From positions 62,001 through 126,000 of the forward strand of contig NZ_PPXQ01000001.1 in assembly GCF_004798585.1 (NCBI RefSeq): a stretch of DNA of 64,000 bases, given 5' to 3'. Below the pieces are notes generated by a model that saw nothing but the letters and a program-made list of their open reading frames with translations, had not been told where the DNA came from and made no database searches. Position 1 is the first letter of the stretch; every line of letters begins with the position of its first letter. Origin of the DNA: Massilia sp. Mn16-1_5 (GTDB taxonomy: Bacteria; Pseudomonadota; Gammaproteobacteria; Burkholderiales; Burkholderiaceae_D). Positions 25,161 through 34,776 of the stretch are shown piece by piece. A program made the translations under genes and the position numbers.

Positions 25161-26279
25161 GCGCTTGCGCCTGCGCCCACGCCTTGCTTCAGCGAGGCCG
25201 AAATGAAGTCGTCCAGGTCGCCGTCGAGCACGTTCTTGGTGTTGCCGGTCTCGAAGCCGGTACGCAGGTCCTTGATGCGCGACTGGTCGAGCACATAGGA
25301 GCGGATCTGGTGGCCCCAGCCGACGTCGGTCTTCGAGTCTTCCAGCTTCTGCTGCTCGGCCATGCGCTTGCGCAGCTCGAGTTCGAAAAGCTTGGCGCGC
25401 AGCATGTCCCAGGCTTCGGCCTTGTTGCGGTGCTGCGAGCGGTCGTTCTGGCACTGCACGACGATGCCCGACGGCGCGTGCGTCAAGCGCACCGCGGAGT
25501 CGGTCTTGTTGATGTGCTGGCCGCCGGCGCCGGATGCGCGGTAGGTATCGATACGCACGTCGGCCGGGTTGATCTCGATCTCGAAGGACTCGTCGACTTC
25601 CGGATACACGAACAGCGAGGTAAACGAGGTGTGGCGGCCGTTGGCCGAGTCGAACGGCGATTTACGGACCAGGCGGTGCACGCCGGTCTCGGTGCGCAGG
25701 TGGCCGTAGGCGTACTCGCCCTCGACCTTGATGGTCGCGGTCTTGATGCCGGCAACCTCGCCCTCGGACATTTCCATCACCTCGGCCTTGAAGCCCTTGC
25801 GCTCGCAGTAGCGCAGGTACTGGCGCAGCAGCATCGAGGCCCAGTCCTGGGCTTCGGTGCCGCCGGCGCCGGCCTGGATGTCGATGAAGCAGTTCGCATG
25901 GTCCATCGGGTTGCTGAACATGCGGCGGAATTCCATCTGCTCGATGACGGTCTTGATGCCTTCGAGGTCGGCTTCGACGGCTTCGATGGTGTCGTCGTCG
26001 CCTTCTTCGCGGCCCATCTCGAACAGGTCGGCACTGTCCGCGAGATCGGCTTTCGCCTTCTCGAGCGTGAGCACGACGCCTTCCAGCGCTTTCTTTTCCT
26101 TACCCAGATCCAGGGCCCGTTTCTGGTCGTTCCAGACGGTCGGATCTTCGAGTTCTTCGTTGACCTGCTCTAGTTTCTCTGCCTTCCGATCGAAGTCAAA
26201 GATACCTCCGAAGTTCGGCCTCGCGACCGGTCAGGTCGTTCAGCAGGGCGGCGATGGCGTTGATGCGTTCAGCTTCCAT
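25157..26279 (-). CDS. prfB: Peptide chain release factor 2, expressed by programmed +1 frameshift
   Basis: 373 residues when the frameshift is taken. The first 27 codons ([20 protein letters not shown]...) read from the ATG at 26279 to CTT at 26199-26201, then an in-frame TGA (26196-26198). Shifting +1 onto GAC continues into the main frame, which ends at 25157. RF2 reads UGA and UAA stops. Visible signatures are SPF in [10 protein letters not shown] (codon recognition) and GGQ in [10 protein letters not shown] (peptide release). The frameshift makes RF2 control its own level. Downstream, a HAD gene overlaps the stop codon and lysS follows. Confidence 0.96.
26195..26209 (-). promoter_or_regulatory. 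RF2 programmed +1 frameshift site
   Basis: On the minus strand the site reads GGAGGTATCTTTGAC: an internal Shine-Dalgarno (GGAGG), three bases, then the slippery CTT-TGA-C. This matches the autoregulatory site known in E. coli prfB. Confidence 0.95.
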
Positions 26280-26417
26280 GATCTTGGCGTTTTGAATGAG
26301 TTGAATCGAACCTTCGATTATACCCCAGCGCCCAAGCAGCCGGTGCGCCTTGCTGCGCCAGGGGCGCCTGCCGTATCATCGGCCGAATTTCACTTGCCTT
26401 CCATCAGAAGATTCTCC

Positions 26418-28427
26418 ATGCGCCACCTGAAACCTTGTCAGATCGTCATTGCCGTCCTCGCCACCCTGCCGGCCTTCGCCCATTCGGCGCCCGCCGCCCC
26501 GAAGGGCGCCAGCGCCACGCTCGCCGTCCTGGAAACCACCGACCTGCATTCGAACGTGGTCGGCTACGACTACTTCAAGCTGGCCGCCGAACCATCGATC
26601 GGCCTGGACCGCACGGCGCGCCTGATCGCGCAGGCGCGCGCCGAGTTCCCGAATACCGTCCTGTTCGACAATGGCGACACCATCCAGGGCAATGCGCTGG
26701 CCGACTGGCAGGCGCTCGTCAAACCGCTGCGCTGCGACCAGACGCTCGGCATCTACAAGGTCATGAACGCGCTCGAGTACGACGGCGCCTCGATCGGCAA
26801 CCACGAATTCAACTACGGCCTGGCCTATCTCAGCCAGGTGACGGGCAGCCGCTTCAAGGTGGCGGGCGTGGATCAGCCGAAGCGCTGCGCCGGTCCCGTC
26901 TTCCCGCAGGTGCTGGCCAACGTCTACAGCGCGCGGACGAAGCAGCCGCTGTTCAGCCCTTATCGCATCGTCGAGAAGAAGCTCAGCGCGCACGACGCGC
27001 ATGGCAAGCCGATCACCGCGACCGTCAAGGTCGGCATTATCGGCTTCACGCCGCCGACCATCATGTCCTGGGACAAGCGCTGGCTGGAAGGGAAGGTCTA
27101 CACCACGGGCGTGCGCGAAGCGGCGCTGAAGTACATCCCGGAGATGCGCAAGAAGGGCGCGGACATCGTGGTGGCGATCGCCCACGGCGGCCTGGATGCC
27201 AATCCCTACACGCCGCAGATGGAAAACGCCGGCTGGTACCTGGCCCAGGTGCCGGGCGTGGACGCCATGCTGCTCGGCCATTCGCACCAGTTGTTCCCGA
27301 ACGCGGCCAGCACTGCGCCGCAGTTCAACCTGCCGGGCGTCGACAAGGCGAAAGGCCTGGTGCACGGCGTGCCGACCGTGATGGCGAACCTGTGGGGCAA
27401 GCATCTGGGCGTGATCGCGTTGCAGTTGAAGGCCGACGGCAAGCGCTGGACGATCGAGAAGGACAAGACCGTCGTCGAAGCGCGCGCAGCCCAGAACGCG
27501 GACAAGCGTTTCGTGGCTGCCGACCCGGCCGTGATGGAACTGATTCGCGCCGAGCACGAGGCGACCATCGACTACGTGAAGACGCCGGTCGGCACTACCG
27601 ACTTCCGCATGACGACCTATTTTGCGGACGTCGGCGATCCGTCGGCGCTGCAGGTCGTGAACGCAGCCCAGACGCAGTACGTGCAGAACTACATCGCCGC
27701 CAACCTGCCGCAGTACGCCAAGCTGCCGGTGTTGTCGATGTCGGCGCCGTTCAAGAGCGGCCTGGCCGGCGCCTTCGACTTCACCGACGTCCCGGCCGGG
27801 AACCTGGCGCTGAACAATGCGGCCGACCTCTACCTCTACCCGAACGCGCTGTACGCGGTGAAGATCGACGGCGCCGGCCTGAAAGCCTGGCTCGAGACCT
27901 CGGCGCGCCGCTTCAACACGATCGACCCGAGCAAGAGCACGACGCAGGAACTGGTCAACGCCACGGTGCCGAGCTATAACTTCGACACCCCGACCTCGCA
28001 GGAGATCAGCTACGAGATCGACGTGACGCAGCCACCCGGCGCGCGCATCCGCAAGCTGGCGCTGCGCGGCGTGCCGGTCGCACCTGGCCAGGAATTCATC
28101 GTCGCCACCAACAACTACCGCGCCAGCGGCGGCGGCAACTTCCCGGGCCTGGACGGCAGCAAGACCATTCTTGCCTCGCCCGACACCAGCCGCGACGTGC
28201 TGATCGCGTATGTCCGCGACGTCAAAAAGCTGAGCCGCGCCACGCACGGCAGCACGCGCAGCTGGCGCTTCACGCAGGTGAGGACGGCCGGTCCCGTGGT
28301 CTTCCATTCCGCGCCCGGCATGCTCGAGCTGGCACGCGAAGCGGGACTGGACAACGTGCGCGAGGCGCAAGCCGACGACGGCCTGGGCAAGGGCTTCGCG
28401 CTGTACGAACTGGATCTGTCGAAGTGA
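26418..28427 (+). CDS. cpdB: Periplasmic 2',3'-cyclic-nucleotide 2'-phosphodiesterase/3'-nucleotidase
   Basis: 669 residues with a signal peptide (~1-24, ending AHSA). The metallophosphatase domain (~35-330) shows DLH, GDTIQG, GNHEFNYG, AHGG and GHSHQ, the full set of metal and catalytic motifs. A 5'-nucleotidase C-terminal domain follows, with NNYRASGGGNFPG for base stacking. It converts 2',3'-cNMPs to 3'-NMPs and then to nucleosides in the periplasm, allowing use of external nucleotides. The ATG at 26418 follows AGAAGA and begins a proper signal sequence; the open frame extends upstream only as a shadow of prfB. The stop codon overlaps the start of a Sel1 gene. Confidence 0.93.
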   Translation: MRHLKPCQIVIAVLATLPAFAHSAPAAPKGASATLAVLETTDLHSNVVGYDYFKLAAEPSIGLDRTARLIAQARAEFPNTVLFDNGDTIQGNALADWQALVKPLRCDQTLGIYKVMNALEYDGASIGNHEFNYGLAYLSQVTGSRFKVAGVDQPKRCAGPVFPQVLANVYSARTKQPLFSPYRIVEKKLSAHDAHGKPITATVKVGIIGFTPPTIMSWDKRWLEGKVYTTGVREAALKYIPEMRKKGADIVVAIAHGGLDANPYTPQMENAGWYLAQVPGVDAMLLGHSHQLFPNAASTAPQFNLPGVDKAKGLVHGVPTVMANLWGKHLGVIALQLKADGKRWTIEKDKTVVEARAAQNADKRFVAADPAVMELIRAEHEATIDYVKTPVGTTDFRMTTYFADVGDPSALQVVNAAQTQYVQNYIAANLPQYAKLPVLSMSAPFKSGLAGAFDFTDVPAGNLALNNAADLYLYPNALYAVKIDGAGLKAWLETSARRFNTIDPSKSTTQELVNATVPSYNFDTPTSQEISYEIDVTQPPGARIRKLALRGVPVAPGQEFIVATNNYRASGGGNFPGLDGSKTILASPDTSRDVLIAYVRDVKKLSRATHGSTRSWRFTQVRTAGPVVFHSAPGMLELAREAGLDNVREAQADDGLGKGFALYELDLSK

Positions 28428-28807
28428 AGGCGCTGCTGCTGGCGCTGACGCTGGCCGGCGCCGTGCAGGCTGCGGAGCCTGTGCCGGATGCGCAGGCGGC
28501 CTACGGCCAGGCCCTGGCCTACCGCAACGGGACGGGCGTCGCGCCGGATGCGGCCCTGGCCGCGCGGTGGATGGAAACGGCGGCGCGCGCCGGACTGCCG
28601 CAGGCGATGTTCACGCTGGCGAACATGCTGGCGGCGGGGGAGGGCGTCGCACGCGACGAGGCGGCGGCGCGGCGCTGGCTGGAGCAGGCCGCCGATCTCG
28701 GCCATCCGGCCGCGCTGCAGGAACTGGCCTTGCGCGAACCGGACCCGCGCAAGGCGGAGCTGCTGATGCGCCAGGCGGCGCATGCGCTACAGCACGTATC
28801 GAATTAA
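28424..28807 (+). CDS. Exported Sel1-repeat (TPR-like) protein
   Basis: 127 residues: signal peptide MKALLLALTLAGAVQA (start codon GTG), then two or three Sel1-like repeats of ~36 residues (AYGQALAYRNGTGVAPDAAL, AMFTLANMLAAGEGVARDEA). Sel1 repeats are alpha-helical scaffolds for protein contacts. The GTG at 28424 overlaps the cpdB stop codon as GTGA, so expression is tied to cpdB. The role is unknown; a partner for the phosphodiesterase or an envelope sensor component is possible. Confidence 0.78.
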   Translation: MKALLLALTLAGAVQAAEPVPDAQAAYGQALAYRNGTGVAPDAALAARWMETAARAGLPQAMFTLANMLAAGEGVARDEAAARRWLEQAADLGHPAALQELALREPDPRKAELLMRQAAHALQHVSN

Positions 28808-28809
28808 CC

Positions 28810-28834
28810 GGTGGGCACGGGGCGCCCACCCGAC
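28810..28834. repeat. REP-like half element, copy 4
   Basis: A single 25-base arm identical to the right arm of copy 3 except for one base (CCCGAC in place of CCCTAC). It starts just after the Sel1 gene stop codon and has no inverted partner nearby. Confidence 0.7.
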
Positions 28835-28836
28835 GT

Positions 28837-29586
28837 TCAATGCTCGTTCGAGGCTTCGATCTCGCTGGCCGCGATCGCGGCCAGGTCCATCAGGGCTTCC
28901 AGCTCCGCGGCGCGCAGCTTGCGCGGCTCGCGGTCGATCACGCACAGCGTTCCCATCGCCATGCCCGCGCTGTCGCGCAGCGGCACACCGGCGTAGAAGC
29001 GCATGTGCGGCGCGGCCAGCACCAGCGGGTTGCCCGAGAAACGGGCGTCGCTGATCGCGTCTTCGACCACGAAGGGGCCGTCCTGCAGGATCGCATGGGT
29101 GCAGAAGGCCCATTCGCGCGGCGTCTGCTGGGCCGGCAGGCCGACGCGCGCCTTGAACCACTGGCGGCGCGCGGTAAGCAGGGAGATCAGGGCGATCGGC
29201 GACTCGGTGACTTTCGATGCCAGGCGCACGATGCGGTCGAAACGGTCTTCCGGCGGGCTGTCCACCAGACCCGTCGCGGCCAGCGCGGCGAGGCGCTGCG
29301 CTTCTTCTTCGGGCACCGGGAAGCCAGGCTCCGGGTTGGGCAGGAATTCGGGGTCGGTCGGCGTCGGCGGCTGGCGTCGTTCCGGCGCGCCCGGCTGGCC
29401 CGCGACCCTGGTCATCAGCGCACGGATGTGGCTCTCGCGGGTGCGGCGGTGTCCGCCCGGCGTTTTCCATGACTCGATCGCACCGCTTTCCATCCAGAGC
29501 TGGACGGTGCTGGTCGCCACGCCAAGCAATCGCGCGGCGGCGCTGGTGGTCAGGATTGGATCCTCTTCCATTAAATTGCTGTTCAT
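28837..29586 (-). CDS. HTH (MerR/excisionase-type)-GAF domain regulator
   Basis: 249 residues. Residues ~10-55 are a single-domain HTH of the excisionase/BldC/MerR kind (TSAAARLLGVATSTVQLWMESG, then WKTPGGHRRTRESHI). A Pro-rich linker follows, then a GAF domain (~95-245; HAILQDGPFVVEDAISDARF, PLRDSAGMAMGTLCVIDREP). GAF domains bind small ligands or chromophores. No bilin-type or NO-binding residues stand out, although a Cys lies in FCTHAIL. The ATG at 29586 is preceded by TTAGGA. It is divergent from a chemoreceptor gene across ~200 bases. A ligand-sensing DNA-binding regulator is inferred; target genes are unknown. Confidence 0.82.
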   Translation of the reverse strand: MNSNLMEEDPILTTSAAARLLGVATSTVQLWMESGAIESWKTPGGHRRTRESHIRALMTRVAGQPGAPERRQPPTPTDPEFLPNPEPGFPVPEEEAQRLAALAATGLVDSPPEDRFDRIVRLASKVTESPIALISLLTARRQWFKARVGLPAQQTPREWAFCTHAILQDGPFVVEDAISDARFSGNPLVLAAPHMRFYAGVPLRDSAGMAMGTLCVIDREPRKLRAAELEALMDLAAIAASEIEASNEH

Positions 29587-29784
29587 CAATATTCCTAAGT
29601 TTATTGAAGTATAGCCGATTTGATGAATCTATTCGATGTCTGCTTGCATTCGACGAAAAGTGATGATTCGGGCAACAAAGTCGTGACTTTTGGTTGCAAA
29701 TTGGAAATTGATCATTCAGAATCCGAGCGATTTCATCAATATTCGGCCCTGTATTGCAGGGCTCGCATTCCAGAAGGAGACGAT

Positions 29785-31374
29785 GTGAAGCTTTCCCAAT
29801 ACAGCCTGGCGGCGCGCCTGTTCGGCGCCTTTGCCCTGGTCCTGCTGGTCACCGTCACGCTGGCCGTGTTCGCGATCGTGCGTGTGAACAGCATCGAGGC
29901 CAGCCTGAACGATGCCGAGACCTTCCGCGCCACCCGCCTCGAGCCGCTCTACGAAGCGCGCGAAGCGCTGGACCAGACGGGTATCGCCGCGCGCAATGCC
30001 TTCATCTTCCAGGACCCCGCCGCGGCCGCGCGCGAACTCGACCTCGTCGACGCGCGCAAGGCCGAATACCTGGCCGCGCTGGCCAGGCTCGATCCGCTCC
30101 TGAAGGACGACGCCGCCTACCGCAAGGTGCGCGCCGGGATGACGGCGATGGCGGGCGAACTGGAACGTCCGCGGCGCTTCCGCACGGCGGGCCAGATGGA
30201 AGCCTTCGGTACCTTCCTGGTGCAGGAATGCAGCCCGCTGCGGCGCCAGATCGTGGCCGATATCGACGCCTTGCTGAAGGACCTGCAGGCCCAGACCACC
30301 GCCGGCGGCGCCGCGGCCGCCGCCGAGGCCTCGGGCGCGCGCTACTGGATCACGGGCCTGTCGGTGCTGTGCGCGCTGCTGTGCGCCGTCATCGGCGCCG
30401 CCGTCGCGCGCAGCCTGATCGGCCAGCTCGGCGGCGAACCGGCCTACGCCACCGGCGTCGCCAGCGCCATCGCCCAGGGCCAGCTGCAGCACCAGGTCGA
30501 CACCAGGCGCGCCCGTCCGGCCAGTCTGTTGTACGCGATGAGCACGATGCGCGACAGCCTGTCCGGCATCGTGACCCGGGTGCGCGGCGGTACCGACGCC
30601 ATTGCCTCGGCCTCGGCCCAGATCGCCAGCGGCAACCTCGATCTCTCCAGCCGCACCGAGACCCAGGCCGCCGCGCTGGCGCAGATCGCGGGCTCGATGA
30701 AGCAGCTGATCGAATCGGTCCAGCTGAACGCGGACTACGCGGCCCAGGCCAGCAGGCTTGCCGGCGAGGCGTCGAAGGTCTCGCAGGAAGGCGGCGCCGC
30801 GGTCGACGGCGTGGTCGCGACCATGAACCTGATCCACGAATCCTCGCGCCGCATCGAGGACATCATCTCGGTCATCGACGGCATCGCCTTCCAGACCAAT
30901 ATCCTGGCCCTGAATGCGGCGGTGGAAGCGGCGCGTGCGGGCGAGCAGGGGCGCGGCTTCGCGGTGGTGGCCAGCGAAGTGCGCAACCTGGCGCAGCGCT
31001 CGGCGGCGGCGGCGCGCGAGATCAAGGGGCTGATCGAGGATTCGGTAAGCAAGGTCGGCGCCGGCACGGTGCTGGTCGGGCAGGCCGGCGACACGATGCG
31101 CAAGGTGGTGACGGGTGTGCAGCGCGTGACCGACATCATGGGCCAGATCTCGGATGCCACGCGCACGCAGAGTGCGGGCATCGAGCAGGTGGACCAGGCC
31201 ATCGTGCGCCTGGACGAGATGACGCTGCAAAATGCGGCGCTGGTGGAGGAAGCCTCGGCCGCGGCGCAGTCGCTGCGCCAGCAGGCCGACCAGCTGGCGA
31301 GCGTCGTGAATACCTTCCAGCTGGAAGACGGCGGACGGCACCCGCGTTCGCGCGATCTGGTGCCGGTCGCCTGA
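29785..31374 (+). CDS. Methyl-accepting chemotaxis protein
   Basis: 529 residues, starting GTG with AAGGAG five bases before. TM1 (~10-32), a ~150-residue four-helix-bundle-like periplasmic sensor, TM2 (~190-212), a short HAMP-like linker ([20 protein letters not shown]), then the signalling domain. The hairpin tip is [21 protein letters not shown], the contact site for CheA and CheW. The C-terminus has no pentapeptide tether for CheR. The ligand is unknown. It is convergent with a second chemoreceptor gene ten bases away, whose signalling domain is very similar. Confidence 0.93.
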   Translation: MKLSQYSLAARLFGAFALVLLVTVTLAVFAIVRVNSIEASLNDAETFRATRLEPLYEAREALDQTGIAARNAFIFQDPAAAARELDLVDARKAEYLAALARLDPLLKDDAAYRKVRAGMTAMAGELERPRRFRTAGQMEAFGTFLVQECSPLRRQIVADIDALLKDLQAQTTAGGAAAAAEASGARYWITGLSVLCALLCAVIGAAVARSLIGQLGGEPAYATGVASAIAQGQLQHQVDTRRARPASLLYAMSTMRDSLSGIVTRVRGGTDAIASASAQIASGNLDLSSRTETQAAALAQIAGSMKQLIESVQLNADYAAQASRLAGEASKVSQEGGAAVDGVVATMNLIHESSRRIEDIISVIDGIAFQTNILALNAAVEAARAGEQGRGFAVVASEVRNLAQRSAAAAREIKGLIEDSVSKVGAGTVLVGQAGDTMRKVVTGVQRVTDIMGQISDATRTQSAGIEQVDQAIVRLDEMTLQNAALVEEASAAAQSLRQQADQLASVVNTFQLEDGGRHPRSRDLVPVA

Positions 31375-31384
31375 GGCCCGGCGT

Positions 31385-32995
31385 TTAGGCGGACGCCAGC
31401 GCCAGCTGCTGCGCTGCCGCGCGCGGGCGTGCCGCGCCGGCGCTTGGGGCGGCAGCTTCGTCCAGCTTGAAGGTGCTGACCACCTGGGCCAGGCGCGCGG
31501 CCTGGTCCTGCATCGATTCCGCCGCGGCGGCGGCCTCTTCGACCAGGGCCGCGTTCTGCTGGGTGACGCTGTCCATGTCGACGATCGCGCTGTTGACCTG
31601 CTCGATGCCGGCGCTTTGCTCTTCGCTGGCATTGGCGATGTCGGCCATGATGCCGGTCACGTGCTCGATGCTGCGCACGATCTCGTTCATGGTGGCGCCG
31701 GCGCGGTCGACCTGCTTCGCGCCCGCTTCGACATTCCCGACCGAGTCGTCGATCAGGGCCTTGATTTCCTTGGCGGCGCTGGCCGAGCGCTGGGCCAGGT
31801 TGCGCACTTCGCCGGCGACGACCGCGAAGCCGCGGCCCTGTTCGCCGGCGCGCGCCGCTTCCACGGCGGCATTCAGCGCCAGGATGTTGGTCTGGAAGGC
31901 GATGCCGTCGATGACGCTGATGATGTCGACGATCTTGCGCGAGGACTCGTTGATCGAGCCCATGGTCGCCACGACTTCGGCCACCACGGCGCCGCCTTCG
32001 CCGGCGATCGCCGCCGCGTTGCGGGCCAGCTTGTTGGCTTCGCGGGCGTTGTCCGCGTTCTGGCGCACGGTCGAGGTCAATTCTTCCATCGAAGAGGCGG
32101 TTTCCTCGAGCGAGCTGGCCTGCTGTTCGGTGCGTGCCGAGAGGTCGGCGTTGCCGTTGGCGATTTCGTTCGAGGCGGTGGCAATCGCCCCGGTACCGCT
32201 GCGCACGTGGCCGACGATGCCGGCCAGCGCGGTCGACATGCTGGCGAGCGCGCGCAGCAGGTCGCCGGTTTCGTCGCGCTCGGTGGCGGCGGCGCGGCTG
32301 GTCAGGTCGCCGCGCGCGACGCGCTGGGCGAAGCCGACCGCATGGCGCAGCGGCACGGTGATCGAACGGGTGATGAAGTAGGCGCAGCCGATGCCCAGCA
32401 GCAGGGCGGCCAGGCCGAGGGCGATCAGGATGACGCGGGTGTGCGAGTAGGAGTCGAGGATAGCGGCCGCGACGCCGTCGGCGGCTTCGATCTGCATCTT
32501 GGCCAGCTTGTTCATCTCGGCAAGGAAGGTAGCGCTCAGCGGGGTCAGTTGTTCAGCATAGATCTTGCCGGCGCCTTCGACGTCACCGCTGCGCTTGGCT
32601 TCAAACAGGGCGTTGCGCGCCTTCAGGTAGGGCTCGCGCGCGGCCTTGACCACGGCGAACTGGGCGCGCACGGCTTCGTTGCGCAGCGAGGCTTCCACCT
32701 CGTCCTGCAGGACAGTAGAGCGCGCCGAGACTTCCTTCATGCGCGCGGAGACTGTTTCGATCACGGCGGTATCGGTGCTGACGTAGGCAGTTTGCAGCAT
32801 TGCGCTGTTCAGCTCGATCAACTTGCCCCATTCGGCCACGTTGCGCTGGTTCTTGATGCTGGTATGCACGAGGCGATTGGTCATGTCGCCGGCTTCCTGC
32901 ATGCGCAGCAGGGCGGTGACTGTCACCGCCAGCAGCAAGGCCAGGACGAGGGCGAATCCGGCGCCCAGGCGGACACCGATCTTGAGGTTCTTCAC
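31385..32995 (-). CDS. Methyl-accepting chemotaxis protein with 4HB_MCP sensor
   Basis: 536 residues, GTG start at 32995 after CAGGAA. TM1 (~10-30), a four-helix-bundle sensor (~32-188; [20 protein letters not shown]), TM2 (~190-210), HAMP (~212-265) and a full cytoplasmic signalling domain with the same hairpin tip as its neighbour ([20 protein letters not shown]). The Ala/Pro-rich tail ends [11 protein letters not shown]. It is the typical betaproteobacterial Tsr/Tar-like class. Convergent arrangement and strong similarity to the gene at 29.8 kb suggest duplication and inversion followed by divergence of the sensor. Confidence 0.93.
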   Translation of the reverse strand: MKNLKIGVRLGAGFALVLALLLAVTVTALLRMQEAGDMTNRLVHTSIKNQRNVAEWGKLIELNSAMLQTAYVSTDTAVIETVSARMKEVSARSTVLQDEVEASLRNEAVRAQFAVVKAAREPYLKARNALFEAKRSGDVEGAGKIYAEQLTPLSATFLAEMNKLAKMQIEAADGVAAAILDSYSHTRVILIALGLAALLLGIGCAYFITRSITVPLRHAVGFAQRVARGDLTSRAAATERDETGDLLRALASMSTALAGIVGHVRSGTGAIATASNEIANGNADLSARTEQQASSLEETASSMEELTSTVRQNADNAREANKLARNAAAIAGEGGAVVAEVVATMGSINESSRKIVDIISVIDGIAFQTNILALNAAVEAARAGEQGRGFAVVAGEVRNLAQRSASAAKEIKALIDDSVGNVEAGAKQVDRAGATMNEIVRSIEHVTGIMADIANASEEQSAGIEQVNSAIVDMDSVTQQNAALVEEAAAAAESMQDQAARLAQVVSTFKLDEAAAPSAGAARPRAAAQQLALASA

Positions 32996-33134
32996 GTTGG
33001 ATTCCTGATGAATGGCGGCGCGCGGGCCGCGGTTGAACTCGGGAGTATCAGGAGCTGGCCGGCGTGGCGACGCCCGCAGCTCCTGTAACCGCGAGTATAT
33101 CAGTCAAGGGGGAATAAATGATGCCGTGCAGCAA

Positions 33135-33171
33135 AATTGCAACATCGATTGATGATGCCGATGTTGCAATT
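33135..33171 (-). terminator. 13-bp hairpin downstream of the DUF2288 gene
   Basis: AATTGCAACATCG (33135-33147) pairs perfectly with 33159-33171 around an 11-base loop. On the minus strand it is followed by TTTTG, so it may end the Xre-RES-DUF2288 transcript. The remaining bases of the 185-base gap show nothing else. Confidence 0.5.
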
Positions 33172-33180
33172 GAGTTGATA

Positions 33181-33501
33181 TCAATGCAATTGCTTCTTAT
33201 CGGGCTGGACGAGGATGAAAGGGTGGACAACCGAGGCCCACAGGGCGGCGCCGCAGGCGCTCCAGGTCTGGGCCTGCAGGTCGGATACCTTGGCGACCTT
33301 GCCCTCAGCCATCCAGTGGCTGATCTTGTCCTTGTCGTCGTGCGAGATGCGGACGGCGACGTCGATCAGGTCGAGTTCTTCGCTGACGTAGATCACGTTG
33401 CCCTGGGCGAAGTGGCGCTCCAGCTCGCTCCAGGCGATGCGGCCGGTTTCGCGGTTGATCTTGTCGTGCAGTTCGGTGTCGTTCTCGGGTTTCGTTTTCA
33501 T
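33181..33501 (-). CDS. DUF2288-family protein
   Basis: 106 residues. The sequence fits the DUF2288 family (TELHDKINRETGRIAWSELE, VIYVSEELDLIDVAVRI, WASVVHPFILVQP), a small cytoplasmic family of unknown function found mainly in proteobacteria. There is no signal peptide or membrane helix. ATG at 33501 is preferred; a TTG nine bases upstream is possible. The gene starts 16 bases after the RES toxin stop codon, on the same strand, so it is probably the third gene of the toxin-antitoxin operon. Confidence 0.75.
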   Translation of the reverse strand: MKTKPENDTELHDKINRETGRIAWSELERHFAQGNVIYVSEELDLIDVAVRISHDDKDKISHWMAEGKVAKVSDLQAQTWSACGAALWASVVHPFILVQPDKKQLH

Positions 33502-33517
33502 GCTTTTCAATTTGGAG

Positions 33518-34201
33518 TCACATCGGTTCGACCGTCGGAACCGGCGAACCCGCCCATGTTAACCGATAGGCCGCTCCTCTGCGCACATTGCCCACCAGGG
33601 CGGGGCGGAAGCAGGCAAGGTTGGTGCCTTGCGGCGCACGCACGCTTGGGTAGATCACACCCATGGAGCCGAGCTCGAGCAGGGTGTTCGCCAGCTCCTG
33701 CGAGGCGACGTAGCTGCTCGGGTCGAGGCAGCCGGCGAAACCGCGCATGCCGCGGATGTCGTGGAAGCCGGCATTGAAGTCGGCCAGCATGGCCTGGTAG
33801 GTGACGCTGTCGTCGAAGCGATTGATTTCCTGGTATTCGACGGCTTTGTGAAAACTGACTTCGGCCAGCGCCGTGTCGGCGTCGAAAGCGCAATACCAGG
33901 CGCCGCGCCTGCCGTCGTTGAAGCGGCTTCCCTCGGGCCGGGCATAGGTATAGGCCGCGTTGATGATGCGGAAGTTCGGCAGGCCGAACACGAGTTCGTC
34001 CACGCCGATCCCGGGCAGCAGGCCGGCCTCGCCGCGCAGGCGTTCGTTGGTGGCGTTGTCGAGCTCGAACAGGTCGCGCAGGGTGGCGTCGCTGTCGGCC
34101 AGCGGCGCCAGCACCGAGTCCTCGAGATCGGCAAAGCGCGAGGGCAGCAGGCGGCAGGTGTCGAACTGGCGCAGCGCGGTCAGTTTGGGAAGATGGGGCA
34201 A
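33518..34201 (-). CDS. RES-domain toxin (predicted NAD+-degrading)
   Basis: 227 residues. RES toxins of Xre-RES systems degrade NAD+ (glycohydrolase or phosphorylase) and stop growth when the antitoxin is lost. Visible are the conserved Arg in GSRFNDGRRGAWYC, the Glu in DTALAEVSFH and the Ser in YPSVRAPQGTNLACF, which are the three residues naming the family. The start is TTG at 34201, nine bases after GGAGG; it begins two bases after the antitoxin stop codon. The weak start codon would keep toxin synthesis below that of the antitoxin. The order antitoxin first, then toxin, is standard. Confidence 0.88.
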   Translation of the reverse strand: MPHLPKLTALRQFDTCRLLPSRFADLEDSVLAPLADSDATLRDLFELDNATNERLRGEAGLLPGIGVDELVFGLPNFRIINAAYTYARPEGSRFNDGRRGAWYCAFDADTALAEVSFHKAVEYQEINRFDDSVTYQAMLADFNAGFHDIRGMRGFAGCLDPSSYVASQELANTLLELGSMGVIYPSVRAPQGTNLACFRPALVGNVRRGAAYRLTWAGSPVPTVEPM

Positions 34202-34203
34202 GA

Positions 34204-34641
34204 TCAGAGGCCTCCGCGGCGCGCGTCGAGCAGCTGGCGCACCGTCTGCATGGCCAGCAGGCCGCCACCGAGCATCACGGCCAGCGGCGTGCGGCCGCCG
34301 AATATAATGTTCGTATTCGGCAGGTGCACCCATTCGTCGGCCAGCTTGTCGCCGTACAGGATGTGCAGGGCTTTATAGATGCCGAGCAGGTAGGAGATGC
34401 GGGTGATGCGGTCGACTTCGAGTACCCGGTCCGGATTCTTCTTCCAGTCGTAGAAGGAGGACGCGCCCAGGCCGCCGAGCAGTTCGCGCGCATCTTCGTC
34501 GCGCAGCTGCCAGGCGGCGGCCAGCTTGAAGAAGCCGGTCAGGGCCGACTTCGACAGGCGCTCGCGCTCGGCGCGCGAGTTCAGGTCCACCAGCACGGCC
34601 GGCTCGAAGCGGCTTTTCGGATAGGAATAGGCCAGGTTCAT
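34204..34641 (-). CDS. Xre/MbcA/ParS-family antitoxin
   Basis: 145 residues. An N-terminal HTH region of the Xre type is followed by the DUF2384 toxin-binding domain (YLLGIYKALHILYGDKLADE, then VHLPNTNIIFGGRTPLAVML, which matches the domain core). Antitoxins of this class block the RES active site and repress their own promoter. GGAGGAAATA precedes the ATG at 34641. Just upstream, 34646-34685 holds GGAGTATTTATACTCC within a longer imperfect palindrome, a good candidate operator. Confidence 0.88.
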   Translation of the reverse strand: MNLAYSYPKSRFEPAVLVDLNSRAERERLSKSALTGFFKLAAAWQLRDEDARELLGGLGASSFYDWKKNPDRVLEVDRITRISYLLGIYKALHILYGDKLADEWVHLPNTNIIFGGRTPLAVMLGGGLLAMQTVRQLLDARRGGL

Positions 34642-34660
34642 TATTTCCTCCAGTTCTGGA

Positions 34661-34676
34661 GTATTTATACTCCGTT
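34661..34676. promoter_or_regulatory. Palindromic operator candidate of the Xre-RES operon
   Basis: GGAGTATTTATACTCC is a near-perfect palindrome (6-base arms GGAGTA/TACTCC) 20 bases before the antitoxin start. It also carries TATTTA/TATACT boxes that could be the -10. Autorepression by the antitoxin is inferred. Confidence 0.55.
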
Positions 34677-34776
34677 TCCGGAGTGGGTGCAACTGGCGGT
34701 TGTCAAGCCGTGTACACCGTGACAGAATTGGCGCCGAGTTGTCGAAAGGAAAATGTTCGAAAGGAAAGGTACTCCT

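Noticed and set aside
12689..25298. Very long plus-strand open frames opposite mrcA (830 aa), opposite the POT transporter (883 aa) and opposite lysS/prfB (830 aa)
   Set aside because: They lie antisense to clear family members, have skewed His/Arg/Gly composition and no recognisable domains. Long antisense frames are expected at this GC content.
25157..26279. prfB as a frameshifted pseudogene
   Set aside because: The interruption is the known programmed slip site with its internal Shine-Dalgarno; SPF and GGQ motifs are intact.
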